Of a stretch of DNA of 64,000 bases, positions 10,509 through 22,207 are shown one piece after another. The first letter of the stretch is position 1, and every line of letters begins with the position of its first letter. The translations under genes were made by a program, and so were the position numbers. The notes beneath the pieces were generated by a model. That model had not been told where the DNA came from. It made no database searches and saw nothing but the letters and a program-made list of their open reading frames with translations. This DNA is from Asterias amurensis (Eukaryota > Echinodermata > Asteroidea > Forcipulatida > Asteriidae), in contig NC_092665.1 of assembly GCF_032118995.1 (NCBI RefSeq), positions 7,311,501-7,375,500 on the forward strand, written 5' to 3'.

Positions 10509-11710
10509 TAGCCTGAACATCTGACGTCACACTTCAAGACTCGTGAACATCTGACGTCACACTTCGAGAATATCCCATGCGGATATTAAAGACAGGGGGA
10601 CATAAAAAGCAGTCTAGCTCCTTTATTTTCCATGAGGGGGACCAATTTACCGGTTGACAGAATTCCCTGGGACAGAGAGGCTCTCAGACACCATCGATAT
10701 TTTATTCAAAATAAATAAGGTCACAGGTGCTATACCCCATTTTAGGATTACTGAAAATGCTTAGAATAAGCCTGAACCCTCACAATGTGCTCCCCCCCCC
10801 CCCCCACCCTTCTGACCAGGAAGGCCTATAACCCATTGTTTGAAGTTATTATTATTACAATTTCCTGCATGATTCAACCATGTGCAACAGTTGCATAGGA
10901 AGTTTGCGGTTGTTTTGTCTTATTATTATCTTTTTTTATAAGTGGTAAGTTTTGGCAATATCTGAGATGACCACTAACTAGGCCTTAGTGATTGGCACAC
11001 TTCGGGTACGACACCGCCGGTACAACATTATGAGACCTCTCGCAAAATAATACAATACCATTGCAGTAACTACACGCAGACAAACGTTATCCATTCATTT
11101 TGTGCGTGCTTGAACAGTGCCCTCTTGCGACCAATATTGCTCGTACGCATTGAACACATAGCAAAAACGTATACACTACGATGCCATACATTTTTATAAC
11201 GGTGTAGCAGCATGCATTGATTGGATTTGTACAGTAAGCATCACACGCATTATACACACACAATCCGTAGTTTTCGGCTCGTTCGACCATCCACCACATC
11301 ACACACACATAATCAGTCGTGTGTGTATTGTCAATGAGTAAGGATTCCTGGCTGAATTTTTGCACCTCAAGCATCTACCTAGGGCGCGGGTTTTCAGATC
11401 GTTTGGAGCAAATTGTTCTACCATTGTCGAAACAAAGTAAGGCAAGTGAAAACTGAAGTAGCAAGTCAAAGAACTGCATGAAGATTGGAACAATTTGGTG
11501 CTGTATCTACCAGTTAATGAACGTGAATTATATCGATGTCTTCGTTTAGTTCAGGACTGCTCGACACCCACCACACGAAAGGCTGGCACCATGTTTATTG
11601 TAGGGCTTTATTTTATGCAAATTAGTCGATAGCTATAGCCTTTGACCTACGTGTTGTTGTACACACGAGCACGTGGGATTGAGAAACTCGAACTTTTGAG
11701 TGTTTTCAAG
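10509..11710. other. MEPCE upstream region, no gene seen
   Basis: A 25-bp direct repeat GAACATCTGACGTCACACTT occurs twice at 10516-10568, each with a CRE-like TGACGTCA. A C run lies at 10792-10805. Nearer the start codon are an octamer ATGCAAAT at 11615-11622 and a 13-codon upstream ORF at 11591-11632 that would sit in the leader if transcription starts before it. No TATA box is convincing. Confidence 0.35.
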
Positions 11711-14700
11711 ATGTCGGGACAGGCTGAAACTTTTGCAGCTAATGCTGGTCATACTGATTCATGGGATAAGAGGCCAGGAACAGTCAACACTTCTTCGATT
11801 TGTGGCATTTCTGGGAGTGAAGCTTGGTCAAGGCCAGATGATGAGGGGAATTTTTCAAGTTACAGTTTATCAACATCAACGAATGATCCACCTACAAAAC
11901 ATGAGCACAGTGACAATTGTCAACAGTTGTCTAGCAAACAATCACATGATACAGAAGATGCCAGCACCAAAAAGAAACGTCAAAACACATCTGCAAACCC
12001 AGGGAACCACAAACAGATGGGACGGAAACGCCGAAAAACAAGCGAGCGAAATACCACTCATGCCCATTTCTTAATGGGGGGTTGTATGACAGATCCCTTG
12101 AACCTGAATAGTCTCTGCAATGAAGAAATCTCCCGTGTGCTGAATGCTGCTACTCCAATCTCGTCCCCACTTCCACATGTTAATAAAGACCCAAATCCAG
12201 TCATTGTCCCGATTGATGTAACGGACCCATTGCAGCTCAATACTGTGTTCAGTCAGACTGATGATGAAGCAAACTTGACGCGAACCCTGACACCAAAGTC
12301 CGCTGGAAAGAAGAGAAAGAAACGAACGGACAAACCTAGTGAGTCGCACAGTGCTGATGAAGCTACCATCATTAACAAGCCGGCTAATTTGAAGTTGGAT
12401 GGCATTAAGCCACTTCACCACGGAAGCACGTCAACAATTCCTGATAAAATAGTCTCCCCAGTTTTGCCAGATTGTGGGCCAAGTTATCGCAAGCGCAAGA
12501 AGCAGGAACCAACCACCAAAATCTCCCGAGCTCTCCTGGTTATGGAACCAGAACCTAAATCAGCAGCGGAACCATCAGAGAAGACGTCAACTCAAAATCA
12601 AATCACAGATAGAGTAACACCTGAGAAACGCAAATACAAACGACAAACCAGCAAAGAAACCAAAGTACAGCCAAAGTTCAAAGACCAAAACAAGAAATTT
12701 CAATATGGAAATTACCATCGTTACTATGGTTACCGAAATCCAGATCAAGAAGATGACCCTAGAGTTTCGTTTCTAAAGAGAGACTGGTTTCAAGGGAAGA
12801 CGTGTTTAGACATTGGCTGCAACTCTGGTCATGTGACTCTTTTTGTTGCCAAAACATTCAGCCCAGAACGAATCACAGGCATCGACATCGACCCGGTTCT
12901 AATTGGGATCGCTCGAAAAAACATCCTCCACTGTCTTGAAGGAGAAAAAGACAAGAAACAGCACAAGTTCCCAGCCTCCATGGAGAAGTTGTATGGACCG
13001 ATCACACCGAGAGGGCATTCAAAACAGACATCTTCATCAAAGTTCCCTGGAAACATTCTCTTCAGATGCGTAAGTTTGACTAAAAGATTGGAATTTGATG
13101 GCATTGGACACTATTTGTAATTACTCAAAATAATTGTTGACATAAAAACTTACTTGGTAGAAAGCAATGGAGAGCTGTTCAGAGTTTCAAACATTGTGAG
13201 AAACAGCTTCTTCTGAAGTAGTGAGTTTTCGGCAAAAGAAGTAATTTTCCACTAAAATATTTGAATTTGATTTTGAGACCTCAGAATTAGATTTTGAGGT
13301 CCCGAATTCAAACATCTGAAAGCACACAACTTCGTGTGACAATGGTGTTTTTTCTTCCAACATTATCTCGCAACTTCGACAACCAATTGAGTTCAAATTT
13401 TTACAGGTTTGTTATTTTGTGCATATGTTGAGATTCCTTTGTCATGTAAATTATCGATCATGAAGGTGCTGTGGCTCACAGGCCTGTTAGCCCAGGTAAG
13501 ACTCCTCCGTTGCAATGGCACTGACTGACATCCTACCAAGGCTAACGGGCCTGTATGCTTCATTTTCGAAAGGGCAAGGGCACCAAGGCATTTTCCTCTT
13601 TGGCAAAGGGCACCCTGTGAGGAAATTGTAAATTTCTACTGGAGCATTTCAAGGGCACCAAGGCAATGGCAAGGGTCAACGGAGGCGATTGCCCCCGGTG
13701 CCTCCGTGAAGTATCAGGCCTGCACTCAATATACTGCTGGTTCTACTGCCGATCAGACCATTAAAGCCATTGGACCTTTTCGGTAAACAGTGTTGTCCAA
13801 GGCCCACACTTTGTGTACCACAACTTCTATATCAAATAACAAACCTGTGGAAATTTATGCTCAATCGGTCATCAGAGTCGGGAGAAAGCAACGGAAAAAC
13901 CCACCCTTGTTTCCGAAGAAATCAAGAATTAAAATTTAACAATGTCTAAGGTATTGCATTATATGTGTTACATGTGTATTGTAATTTAAATTCTTGTTTA
14001 ATTTTTTACTGCAGGCCAATTATGTTCCAGAGAATGAGGCAATTTTGGAGCTACAGAAACCAGAATATGACACCATTCTGTGTCTCAGTGTCACAAAATG
14101 GATCCATCTCAACTGGGGAGACGCTGGTCTCAAGAAAATGTTCCGGAGAGTCTTCCTGGCTCTGCGTCCTGGAGGACGGTTCATCTTAGAGCCTCAGGCT
14201 TGGCCCTCCTATACTAAGAAGAAGAAACTAACAGTAAGTTTGTCAAATGAAAGTAATTTCCATGAAAGTTTGAAACAAAACAAATTGCCGTTTAACTTCT
14301 TTATATTGTGTGTGATAGCAATACTCATAAAGTTAATAGTCAGCCTTTTGAACTGCCCTTTAAGTTGGAGTATTTTAAAACATTATTGAAAGTGCAAAAT
14401 TAAAAATCTTGGGTATAATCTTATTAGGTTTCTTTGATGCTGTCTTTGACTTGATTGTGGTGGTTTAAAAAAAAAAAAACATGGAGATTTAATTTCTTGG
14501 GGGGGGGGGGTGTTACCACATCAACCTGTTTAGATTGTTGCGTTAATTGTTATATGTTCTACCCTGGACCCAATTTCATGGAGTTGCTTAAAGGAACACG
14601 TTGCCTTGGATCGGTCGAGTTGGTGTTTGAAAAGCATTTTTTGACAGTTTTTTATAAAATGCATATGGTTAGAAAGATGACGTAAAAGTAGAATACAATG

Positions 14701-17700
14701 ATCTACACAAATATGCCTCGAAATTACATGGTTTTCTTTTTACCTCGTCCAATAACACGGTCGGCCATTTATGGGAGTCAAAATTTTGACCCCCATAAAT
14801 GGCCGACCGTGATAGTTCGCGACGTAAAAAGAAAACTTTGAGAGATACTTGTGTGGATCATTATATTCTACTTTTAAAACATTTTTCTAACCATATACAT
14901 TTCATAACAAACAGTTTCAAACGCTTTTTGGTAGACCAACTCGTCCGATCCAAGGCAACGTGTTCCTTTAAGCAGATTGTACATGCGTGACATAGCAGTT
15001 TGGCTGATTTTGTTTGTTTGTGCTTAGCTAATTTTGTTGTTATAAGCAGCTCTATGAAATTTGGCCCTGACCATGTTAGTGGATTGTTCTGTTATAACAA
15101 TATAATTGTTCTTTTCTGAACACAAACAGGAGACAATCTATAAGAACTACAAGCAGATTCAGTTGAAGCCGGATAAGTTTAAAGATTATCTTCTCTCCAG
15201 TGCCATAGGATTCTCCAGTTGTGAGACCATTGGGACGCCACTCAATAAATCCAAAGGTAACGTTAATCGTACAAACCTGGTATTAAAAAACTTCCTTCAG
15301 ATTTTGAGAAGCAAATGTAATTCCGAGTAAAGACTAGTTCATACTTCCTGCGAATGCGAATGCGATCTGATGTTGACGTCACAAATTTGCACAAATAATT
15401 TGCAGCAGTTCAACTCTGCTCAACATACTTGCGAATATCGCTGCAAAAGGAGGGTTGTCACGTCAAATTCACGTCAATTTCGTAGGAAGTATTAACCAGG
15501 CTTAATTTGGCAAGTAATTTGTCGGACGTGCCAAGAACTGACATTGGGACGCCACTCAATAAATCCAAAGGTAACGTTAATCGTACATAAACTCAACTTC
15601 CTGCAGGTTTGGGAAGTAATTTGTCAGTCGTGCCAAGAACTGACATTAGGGTGTTTTCGTTTTGGAGGCAAATGGTTCTGTGACGGTTATGATAACATTT
15701 GGCGTCATCTGCGCCTGTACATGTATCAGCTTTGAGGACGGTCGTCCCTCAATATCTACAAAGGTACTTGGAATGAATCTGCGTTGTTCTGAAAACGACA
15801 TCGTTTGGCTGAAAACTACCAACCGTTGCAGAACCATCCCTCGTTGAAAAATTACAAGGTTTATTCTGTTCTGAAAGTTGAAAGGCAGTGGACATTATTG
15901 TTAGTTACTCAAAATAATTATTGGCATAAAACCTTTCTTAGTTGGTAACGAGTGATGGGGAGCTGTTGGTAGTGTAACACATTGTGAGAAATGGCTCGTT
16001 CTGAAGTAGTGTAGTTTTCAAGAAAGAAGTAATTTTCCACGAATTTGATTTCAAGACCTAAGAATTAGATTTTGACGTCTCGAAATTAGGCCTGGGCAAA
16101 TAATTTGAATATCCGGTTAATGGCGAATAGATTTTCCTAACGGAATACCGTTTTTTACCTAACAGGATATCCGCAAGGGGCGCGGGTACCATTAAATAAA
16201 CCGGATAGTCCTCTAATTACAATCTAAACACCGGATTCCTATTATCCGCAATCATCGGGGCGATGACCGCTAGGAATGTTTTGTCTGAATCCTTATGAAA
16301 CGTCTTTAAAGACACTGGACACTATTGGCAAATTGTCAAAGACTAGTCTTCTCACTTAGTGTATCTCAACTTAAACATAAAAAAAAAAAAATGAAAATTT
16401 GAGCTCAATCGGTTGTCGAAGTTCCGAGATAATATGAAAGAAAAAACACCCTTGTCACATGAAGTTGTGTGTTTTCAGATGGTTGATTTCGAGACCTGGA
16501 AAATTACTTTTTTTTCGAAAACTATGTTTAACTTCAGAGGGAGCCATTTCTCACAGTGTTTTATACTATCAACAGCTCCCCATTCCTCGTTACCAAATAA
16601 GGTATTATGCTAATGACTATTTTGAGTACATGTAATTACCAATAGTGTCCACTGCCTTTCATGGATCAAGCTTTTAAAAGTTGCGCACATCATTGATAAT
16701 ACTTATTTGGATACATGTACTACAAGTGTATTTGTACATTGTAGTAACGTTACACTCAAACCTGTGGTCAGATCTGGGCCCAATTTCATAGAGCTGCTAA
16801 ACACAAAAATTTGCTTAGCATGAAATTTCTTTCTTGTTTAAAACAGGATTACCAACCAAATTTCCACTCGTTGCATTTTGCTTGTGACTGGTATTCAGCT
16901 GTTGTTTGCTTATCCTGAAAATCACGTTGAAATTTGGTTGGTACATGTAATCCTGTTTTTATCAGGCAAAAATTTCATGCTAAGCAAATTTGCTTGATAT
17001 GACCAGACAACTCTTTACCTGTGCTTCCACCATCTAAGCAAATTGTTGCGCTTAGCAGCTCTATGAAATTTGGCCATGTACCTTTGTAGACACATAGCAT
17101 TGGTTAGAGTAATTTTTGAGCTTTTGTTTGAAACCCAAGAACATTATGAGTTTGGCAATGGTTTACACATAGCTGTTAGCCTAGCAATGAACTAGCCAGT
17201 AGGACCAATTGGAGATAATTTTGACTGAACTTTAAAAAATGTACAACTGGCATTTCGCCAGCCAACCTCAAACACTTTCTTTTTATAAATGGAACATTTC
17301 ACATTAAGTACCATATCGTTTGTTTCACAACATGTTTGTTTTTTGTGTAGGTTTCTGCCGTCCCATTTTGATGTTCACGAAGTTGACGCCTCGATCTAGC
17401 ACAACCAAGTCAAGTGTAACCCCCTCAAAGCACACGTCGTCCAAGGGACTTGATGGTGGAAGCACAGGTAAAGTGTCGTCTGGTCATATCAAGCAATTGC
17501 ACGCGCCAACTACACACGCCAACACCACAATCCCGAACCTTAGCAAAGACAGAGAATCTAATAAAGGTAATGTGTCATCCACTGACCCTTCAACCTCATT
17601 CATTCGGCAAGATGTCCCAAAGAAGGACAGGGAGAGCACTGTGATTAACCCTGAGAAGGAGATTGTAGTCGATTCTACAACCTCGACAGTCCAACATCAA

Positions 17701-18729
17701 ACCCCAAGCAAGCAAAGCAAGATGTCGTTGGTTAACCCTGAGAAGGAGATTGCAGACGACGTTACAACCTCGTCAGTCCAACATCAAACCCAAAGCAAGC
17801 AAAGCAAGAGGTCATTGGTTAACCCTGAGAAGGAGATTACAGACGACTCTACAACCTCGTCAGTCCAACATCAAACCCAAAGCAAGCAAAGCAAGAGGTC
17901 ATTGGTTAACCCTGAGAAGGAGATTGCAGACGACTCTACAACCTGGACAGTCCAACATCGAACCCCAAGCAAGCAAAGCAAGAGTTCATTGGTTAACCCT
18001 GAGAAGGAGATTGCAGACGACTCTACAACCTCGACAGTCCAACATCAAACCCCAAGCAAGCAAAGCAAGAGTTCATTGGTTAACCCTGAGAAGGAGATTG
18101 CAGACGACTCTACAACCTCGACAGTCCAACATCAAACCCCAAGCAAGCAAAGCAAGAGTTCATTGGTTAACCCTGAGAAGGAGATTGCAGACGACTCTAC
18201 AACCTCGACAGTCCAACATCAAACCCCAAGCAAGCAAAGCAAGAGTTCATTGGTTAACCCTGAGAAGGAGATTGCAGACGACTCTACAACCTCAACAGTC
18301 CATCATCAAACCCCAAGCAAGCAAAGCAAGAGTTCATTGGTTAACCCTGGGAAGGAGATTGCAGACGACTCTACAACCTCGACAGGCAAACATCAAACCC
18401 CAAGCAAGCAAAGCAAGAGGTCATTGGTTAACCCTGAGAAGGAGATTGCAGCTGATAAAGGTAAAGCCTTGAAATCACAGACTCCAATTCACCACAGAAA
18501 GAGGTCAGAAGACAGAGATGCTGCGAAGGTTGGTGTAACCCTTGATGAAGAATCTCACTCGTCATCAGAAACCAAGTCACAGATTTCACATGATGGTGGT
18601 ATTAACTTCACTGAGAAGGTGAAAACAGATAACGATGATGTTAAAGTGATCTTGAATGCTGGTGAGTTGAGTTCTAGCCATGATACAGAATCCAACTCGC
18701 CTCCAGCTAAGAGAGTCAAGACCAAGTAG
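11711..18729 (+). CDS. MEPCE: 7SK snRNA methylphosphate capping enzyme (MEPCE/BCDIN3), with C-terminal repeat extension
   Basis: SAM-dependent methyltransferase that caps the 5' gamma-phosphate of 7SK snRNA and helps stabilise the 7SK snRNP that sequesters P-TEFb in the nucleus (family knowledge). Exons: 11711-13069, 14015-14233, 15130-15256, 17351-18729; phases agree, giving 1027 residues and a TAG stop. The N-terminal third is disordered with basic clusters (GRKRRK, GKKRKKR, RKRKKQ) and a paired DPLNLN/DPLQLN motif. The Bin3 domain starts at about residue 330 with [15 protein letters not shown], has the SAM motif [10 protein letters not shown] at 365, [10 protein letters not shown] at about 480, LRPGG and LEPQ, and the C-terminal SKGFCRPI block near 569. 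In most relatives the protein ends soon after this block. Here exon 4 continues for about 450 residues, including nine 29-residue repeats. The first in-frame ATG is used; a longer frame upstream has no ATG. Confidence 0.95.
13100..13435. repeat. R1 element, right end truncated
   Basis: Left end GGCATTGGACACTATTTG begins 31 bases into MEPCE intron 1; the right inverted end is lost after GCATATGTTGAGAT. Confidence 0.75.
13761..13925. repeat. R1-related subfamily (GGACCCTTTCGGTAAA ends), truncated
   Basis: Left end TTAAAGCCATTGGACC followed by GTCCAAGGCCCACACTTTGT; only the left half is present. A full copy is at 42188-42540. Confidence 0.6.
14573..15067. repeat. R3 element interrupted by a full R2 element
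   Basis: R3 ends are at 14573 (CAATTTCATGGAGTTGCTTA) and 15067 (GCAGCTCTATGAAATTTGGC). Between them R2 spans 14588-14971 with AAAGGAACACGTTGCC and GGCAACGTGTTCCTTT ends. The split falls inside the R3 TTAAGCA block. Lies in MEPCE intron 2. Confidence 0.8.
15340..15505. repeat. R8 foldback element
   Basis: Ends AGTTCATACTTCCTGCGAAT and TTCGTAGGAAGTATTAACC; interior with CAACTCTGCTCAACA. Further copies at 18755-18940, 60535-60715 and 60718-60842. Confidence 0.7.
15542..15587 (+). repeat. duplicate of the MEPCE exon 3 end and its splice donor
   Basis: 46 bases identical to 15228-15273, covering the last 29 bases of exon 3, the GTAACG donor and 11 more intron bases. Lies 314 bp downstream in intron 3. 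Confidence 0.9.
15883..16087. repeat. R1 left half, cut by unrelated sequence
   Basis: Runs from GGCAGTGGACATTATTG to GACGTCTCGAAAT and stops at TAGGCCTGGGCAAATAAT. The stretch 16088-16300 starts with a hAT-like terminal motif, but no matching right end was found. Confidence 0.65.
16304..16660. repeat. R1 foldback element
   Basis: Full copy, ACACTGGACACTATTGG to AATAGTGTCCACTGCCTTT, with the central hairpin partly deleted. MEPCE intron 3. Confidence 0.8.
16775..17075. repeat. R3 foldback element
   Basis: Ends GCCCAATTTCATAGAGCTGC and GCAGCTCTATGAAATTTGGC, with an inner inverted pair AATCCTGTTTTnAnCAGG. MEPCE intron 3. Confidence 0.8.
17644..18457 (+). repeat. coding minisatellite: nine 87-bp units plus a partial tenth in MEPCE exon 4
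   Basis: Each unit encodes 29 residues of the form [18 protein letters not shown] followed by [11 protein letters not shown]. Units 5-7 are identical in protein and almost so in DNA; units 1-4 and 8-9 carry substitutions ([24 protein letters not shown]). The period is a multiple of three, so copy-number change keeps the frame. Residues about 667-938 of the protein. The units are rich in S, T and K with a recurring TPSKQSK, so they may be phosphorylated (inference). Confidence 0.95.
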
Positions 18730-18754
18730 GTTGCAGAAAAAGTCATAAAGCCCA

Positions 18755-18940
18755 GTTCATGTTCCTGCGAATGCGCAGGCGATGCGAATTTGACCGAATT
18801 TGATGTCACAACTCTGTTTTTCGCAGCGATATTCGCAAGAGAGTTGAGCACAACTCAACCCCTGCGAATTATTCTTTGCGAATAATTATGTGACATCAAT
18901 ATTCGTTTCGCATTCGCAAGTATGAACCGGGCTAACCCTG
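18755..18940. repeat. R8 foldback element just past the MEPCE stop
   Basis: Ends CCAGTTCATGTTCCTGCGAA and TTCGCAAGTATGAACCGGGC. It starts 26 bases after the TAG, so it is probably part of the MEPCE 3' UTR. Stretches 18941-19059 and 19311-19744 show nothing recognisable. Confidence 0.7.
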
Positions 18941-19059
18941 CATCACAGCCTCGAGAAAAATTTAATACATGGCTTCATGCATCTACATGTGGCCAGGGAC
19001 AGTTTTTTTATGTTCACCAAAAATGAACCTCCCTATAAGTATTGTTTGAAGCTTTGCAT

Positions 19060-19310
19060 GGTGTGGAGAAAAAAGGAGAAACTATAAATAAATAGTAAAC
19101 TTGCGGGTACAACCATGTGTAAATCTCTTAGGGTGAATGTTGGCTCTGAGAAGAGCCAGTTTGGTCTCGATGTTTCGAACAGTATACTCTGCTGAAGACG
19201 AGCAGGGTATACTGAAACGTCGAGACCAAACCGGCTCTTTTAAGAGCCAACACTCACCCTAAGAGATTTACACATAGTTGTACCCGCAAGTTTACTAATT
19301 ATAGTTTCCC
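19060..19310. repeat. palindromic R10-related element, arms of about 100 bp
   Basis: Left arm AAACTTGCGGGTACAACCAT to AGTATACTCTGCT; right arm is its near-perfect inverse, with GAAACGTCGAGACC inside. It shares CATGTGTA and GGTCTC blocks with R10. CTGAAGA occurs at 19192-19198 but is not placed as a normal hammerhead needs. Lies 330 bp past the MEPCE stop; AATAAA-like runs near 19088 could serve its 3' end. Confidence 0.65.
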
Positions 19311-19744
19311 CTTATGAACCTCCCTGTTTAAAAATACCATGGGCCCAAGGCAAACAAATTGTTTTCTACAAACTCTTATACACATACATTACAATAATCT
19401 TTATAGATCCCAAAAAGGGTAATTCAAATGCTCGCATCTGATGATACAATATTGTACATTGATTGTACATGTACATTCAGTTCAATTATGTATGTACCCT
19501 ATCAGAGTTTTTTATGGCATTATTTTGTGATACATTCAGTGAATTAATACAGACATGATGTTAGTTTTGTCTCTGATTACACTGTCAGGAAGTAGTCATT
19601 TTAAAGGAGTAAACAAATCAAAAATGTCAACAAGTACTTCCTGTGTTCTTGGTGCAGATAAGAATTTGATGGAGAAGTTATTTGATTGAACTCATTGGCA
19701 TGTTTTTATTTACAATGTAATGTCTCTACAGTGAGTGGCATTGG

Positions 19745-19945
19745 ATATAAGCCCCTTTCACACGAGAGCAATTTTAGCAAGGGTCCCTTGCTAATTTGTA
19801 GCATGGTTGTTAAATTGTTCAAAATGTACATCATGTGAAAGGATTCTTGTATCTCCTGTCCAAACGTTGCTTTTCTCTTACAAAATCTTGTCAAACATTG
19901 CTACATTTTACAACCATGCTAAAGCAAGGGACCCATCAGTTAAAT
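19745..19945. repeat. R9 foldback element
   Basis: Ends CCTTTCACACGAGAGCAATT and AAGCAAGGGACCC, with AGCATGGTTGT and ACAACCATGCTA as inner inverted arms. Copies at 20995-21228 and 56000-56215. 19946-20329 has no recognised feature. Confidence 0.65.
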
Positions 19946-20329
19946 TGTCGTGTTCAACAATTTCAACTCACGGCTTTGAAAAGGATCTGACAAAGGCCTA
20001 CTTAATAAATAATACAGCCATTCAGATTCGATCCACAACACTGTACATTCAGTACCACATCAAACGGGTGCCATTTGTGGGTAAACTTTGAGACAAAAAA
20101 AAATAGTTATTAGAAAGGCAATCAAAAAATTTATGTTATGATTATTTTCAGCGTCCATCAATATTATCTTGTTTGCTTTGAACTTGATTTTTTTTTAACA
20201 GTGCTCTTTTATTAATTTGAATGTTCTTTAAGCTTTTTCCCCTCTCGTATCCGACTGTTCCTGATCTAAATCTCAAGACACTGGTTATATCTGTATCCCC
20301 ATGCAATGTGGAGTTAATAATTGCACTGT

Positions 20330-20860
20330 TTATAGACCAATCCAACGTGCACCGGGCGCACAAGTGTTGAGCACCGCGCGCCACTGCTGTGGTGTACATG
20401 TGCCTAGTTTTCACTTTTCCTTTTCACTCTTTATGGAAATTTAATGTTTTCCTCAACGACTTACACGATTTCCTTTCCAGGACTAAAATACTATACACTG
20501 ACCACAAATATTTGCAACTTAAGTAACCGATTCATCTTGCAAATGGTGCTTTTCTGAGTCGAGTAAGGGGAAAAAGACGCTGAACTGCATAATAGGCAGA
20601 GTATTTTGTCAGAAATTCAGTATTCTACTCTGTGCTTAAGTTAAACAAATTATCAAGAATGTAGTAAATCATGACATCATGACGCCATGTCAGAGAAATT
20701 GCATAGATTGTCGAGAAAGACATTAAATTTCCATAAGAAGTGAAAAGGTAAACGATTTTCTTGTGTCTTTGTGCACAAAATTAGGCACAAGTACACCACA
20801 GCAGTGGCGCGCGGCGCCCAGCACTTTCCCTCCTGGATTGGTGTATAGGTATGTGAAGCG
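20330..20860. repeat. R17 long inverted repeat, arms of about 150 bp
   Basis: Left arm TATAGACCAATCCA...GCGCGCCACTGCTGTGGTGT; right arm ACACCACAGCAGTGGCGCGC...GGATTGGTGTATAG. Blocks GTGAAAAGG and AAATTTCCATAA also recur inverted. A foldback element found once here. Confidence 0.7.
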
Positions 20861-20994
20861 TTTTGCACAAAGAGTACAAGTAAGGGTCTAACATTATAAC
20901 AGGATGCATGGTTAATTAACCATAACTACACCATATCCTACATTAATCCATAGCTTGTTAGTTTTGTTACTAAGCCCAGACTGTCAACTCTTAA

Positions 20995-21228
20995 GTGCTA
21001 TTCACACGACAGCAATTTAACTTGGGTCCCTTGCCTAATTTTAGCATGGTTGTAAAACATAGCAATGTTTGACAAGATTTTGCAAGAGAACTTGGACATG
21101 TTGATCCTTTCACACACAAGGTCCATTTGGTAAAATTTTACAATCATGTTACAATTTAGCAAGGTACCTTTGCTAAATTGGTACCCTTGCTTAATTGCTC
21201 TCGTGTGAAAGGGCTTTTAGCAACATGA
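20995..21228. repeat. R9 foldback element, full copy
   Basis: Ends CTATTCACACGACAGCAATT and AATTGCTCTCGTGTGAAAGG, with matching GGTCCCTTG / GGTACCCTTGC blocks. Confidence 0.75.
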
Positions 21229-21309
21229 TAGGCATGCTAATCTTATCATTGGTTTTAAGTAATCATCTAGTGGGGGGTTTTCATTAATTTTTCTCTTGGG
21301 TCCAGTCCG

Positions 21310-21800
21310 GGGACCAAGTTCATAAAGCTGCTTAAAGGCAGTGGACACTATTGGTAATTACTCAAAATATTTATCATCATAAAACCTTTCTTGATTATGA
21401 GTAATATGGAGAGATAGATGGTACATGTATAAAACATTTTGAGAAACGGCTCCCTCTGAAGTGACATAGTTTTTGAGAAAGAAGTAATTTTCCACGAATT
21501 TGATTTCGAGACCTCAAGTTTAGAATTTGAGGTCTCGAAGTCAAGCATCAGAAAGCACACACCTTCGTGTGACAAAGGTGTTTTTTTTCTTTCATGATTA
21601 TCTCGCATTTCCGACGACCAATTGAGCTCAAATTTTCACAGGTTTGTTATTTTATACATATGTCGAGATACACTAACTGTGAAGACTAGTCTTTGACAAT
21701 TACCAATAGTGTCCACTGTCTTTAAGCAGGCAATACTGCTTAACTAATTTCTGCTGAGCCAATCATTATGGTACATGTACATAGCAAAGTATTTTGGCTA
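21310..21800. repeat. R3 element interrupted by a full R1 element
   Basis: R3 left end GGACCAAGTTCATAAAGCTG then CTTA; R1 fills 21332-21725 with both ends intact; R3-like sequence GCAGGCAATACTGCTTAACT resumes after it. The R3 right end is unclear. 21800-22207 holds nothing recognised. Confidence 0.65.
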
Positions 21801-22207
21801 GTAACCAATATCTGGTAAGCACGATTGCCGAGTGCTCTGCTTGTTTCTGTGCAAGCAGCTTTTGTGGTTTTTTATATTAAAGATAGGTGGGCAAGGGTTC
21901 TTTTTGATCTGGTTACACCACTGTCGTTGACTGTCTACGATTATGAACACGTAGTTTCTTTTATACATGTAACCAAGATAAGCACAACGTGTGTCCAGTT
22001 AAGGATATTTGAAGTAATAACATGAATAATTCATGGTAGTTCAATTCTTATAATGAAACCAAACCAATGGGCGACTTTTGGGGATTCTACAGGTAGCAGG
22101 TACATGCAAACCTACAGGTACATGTACATTGTAGGTGCAAGTGTTGCACATACTTAGCCCGGTATGAAAAATTGCCTGGTTCATGTATCTGCTGCTGCCT
22201 GGCATTC

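Noticed and set aside
11642..11710. 23 extra codons at the start of MEPCE
   Set aside because: The longer frame begins at TTG, not ATG. The ATG at 11711 is the first in frame.
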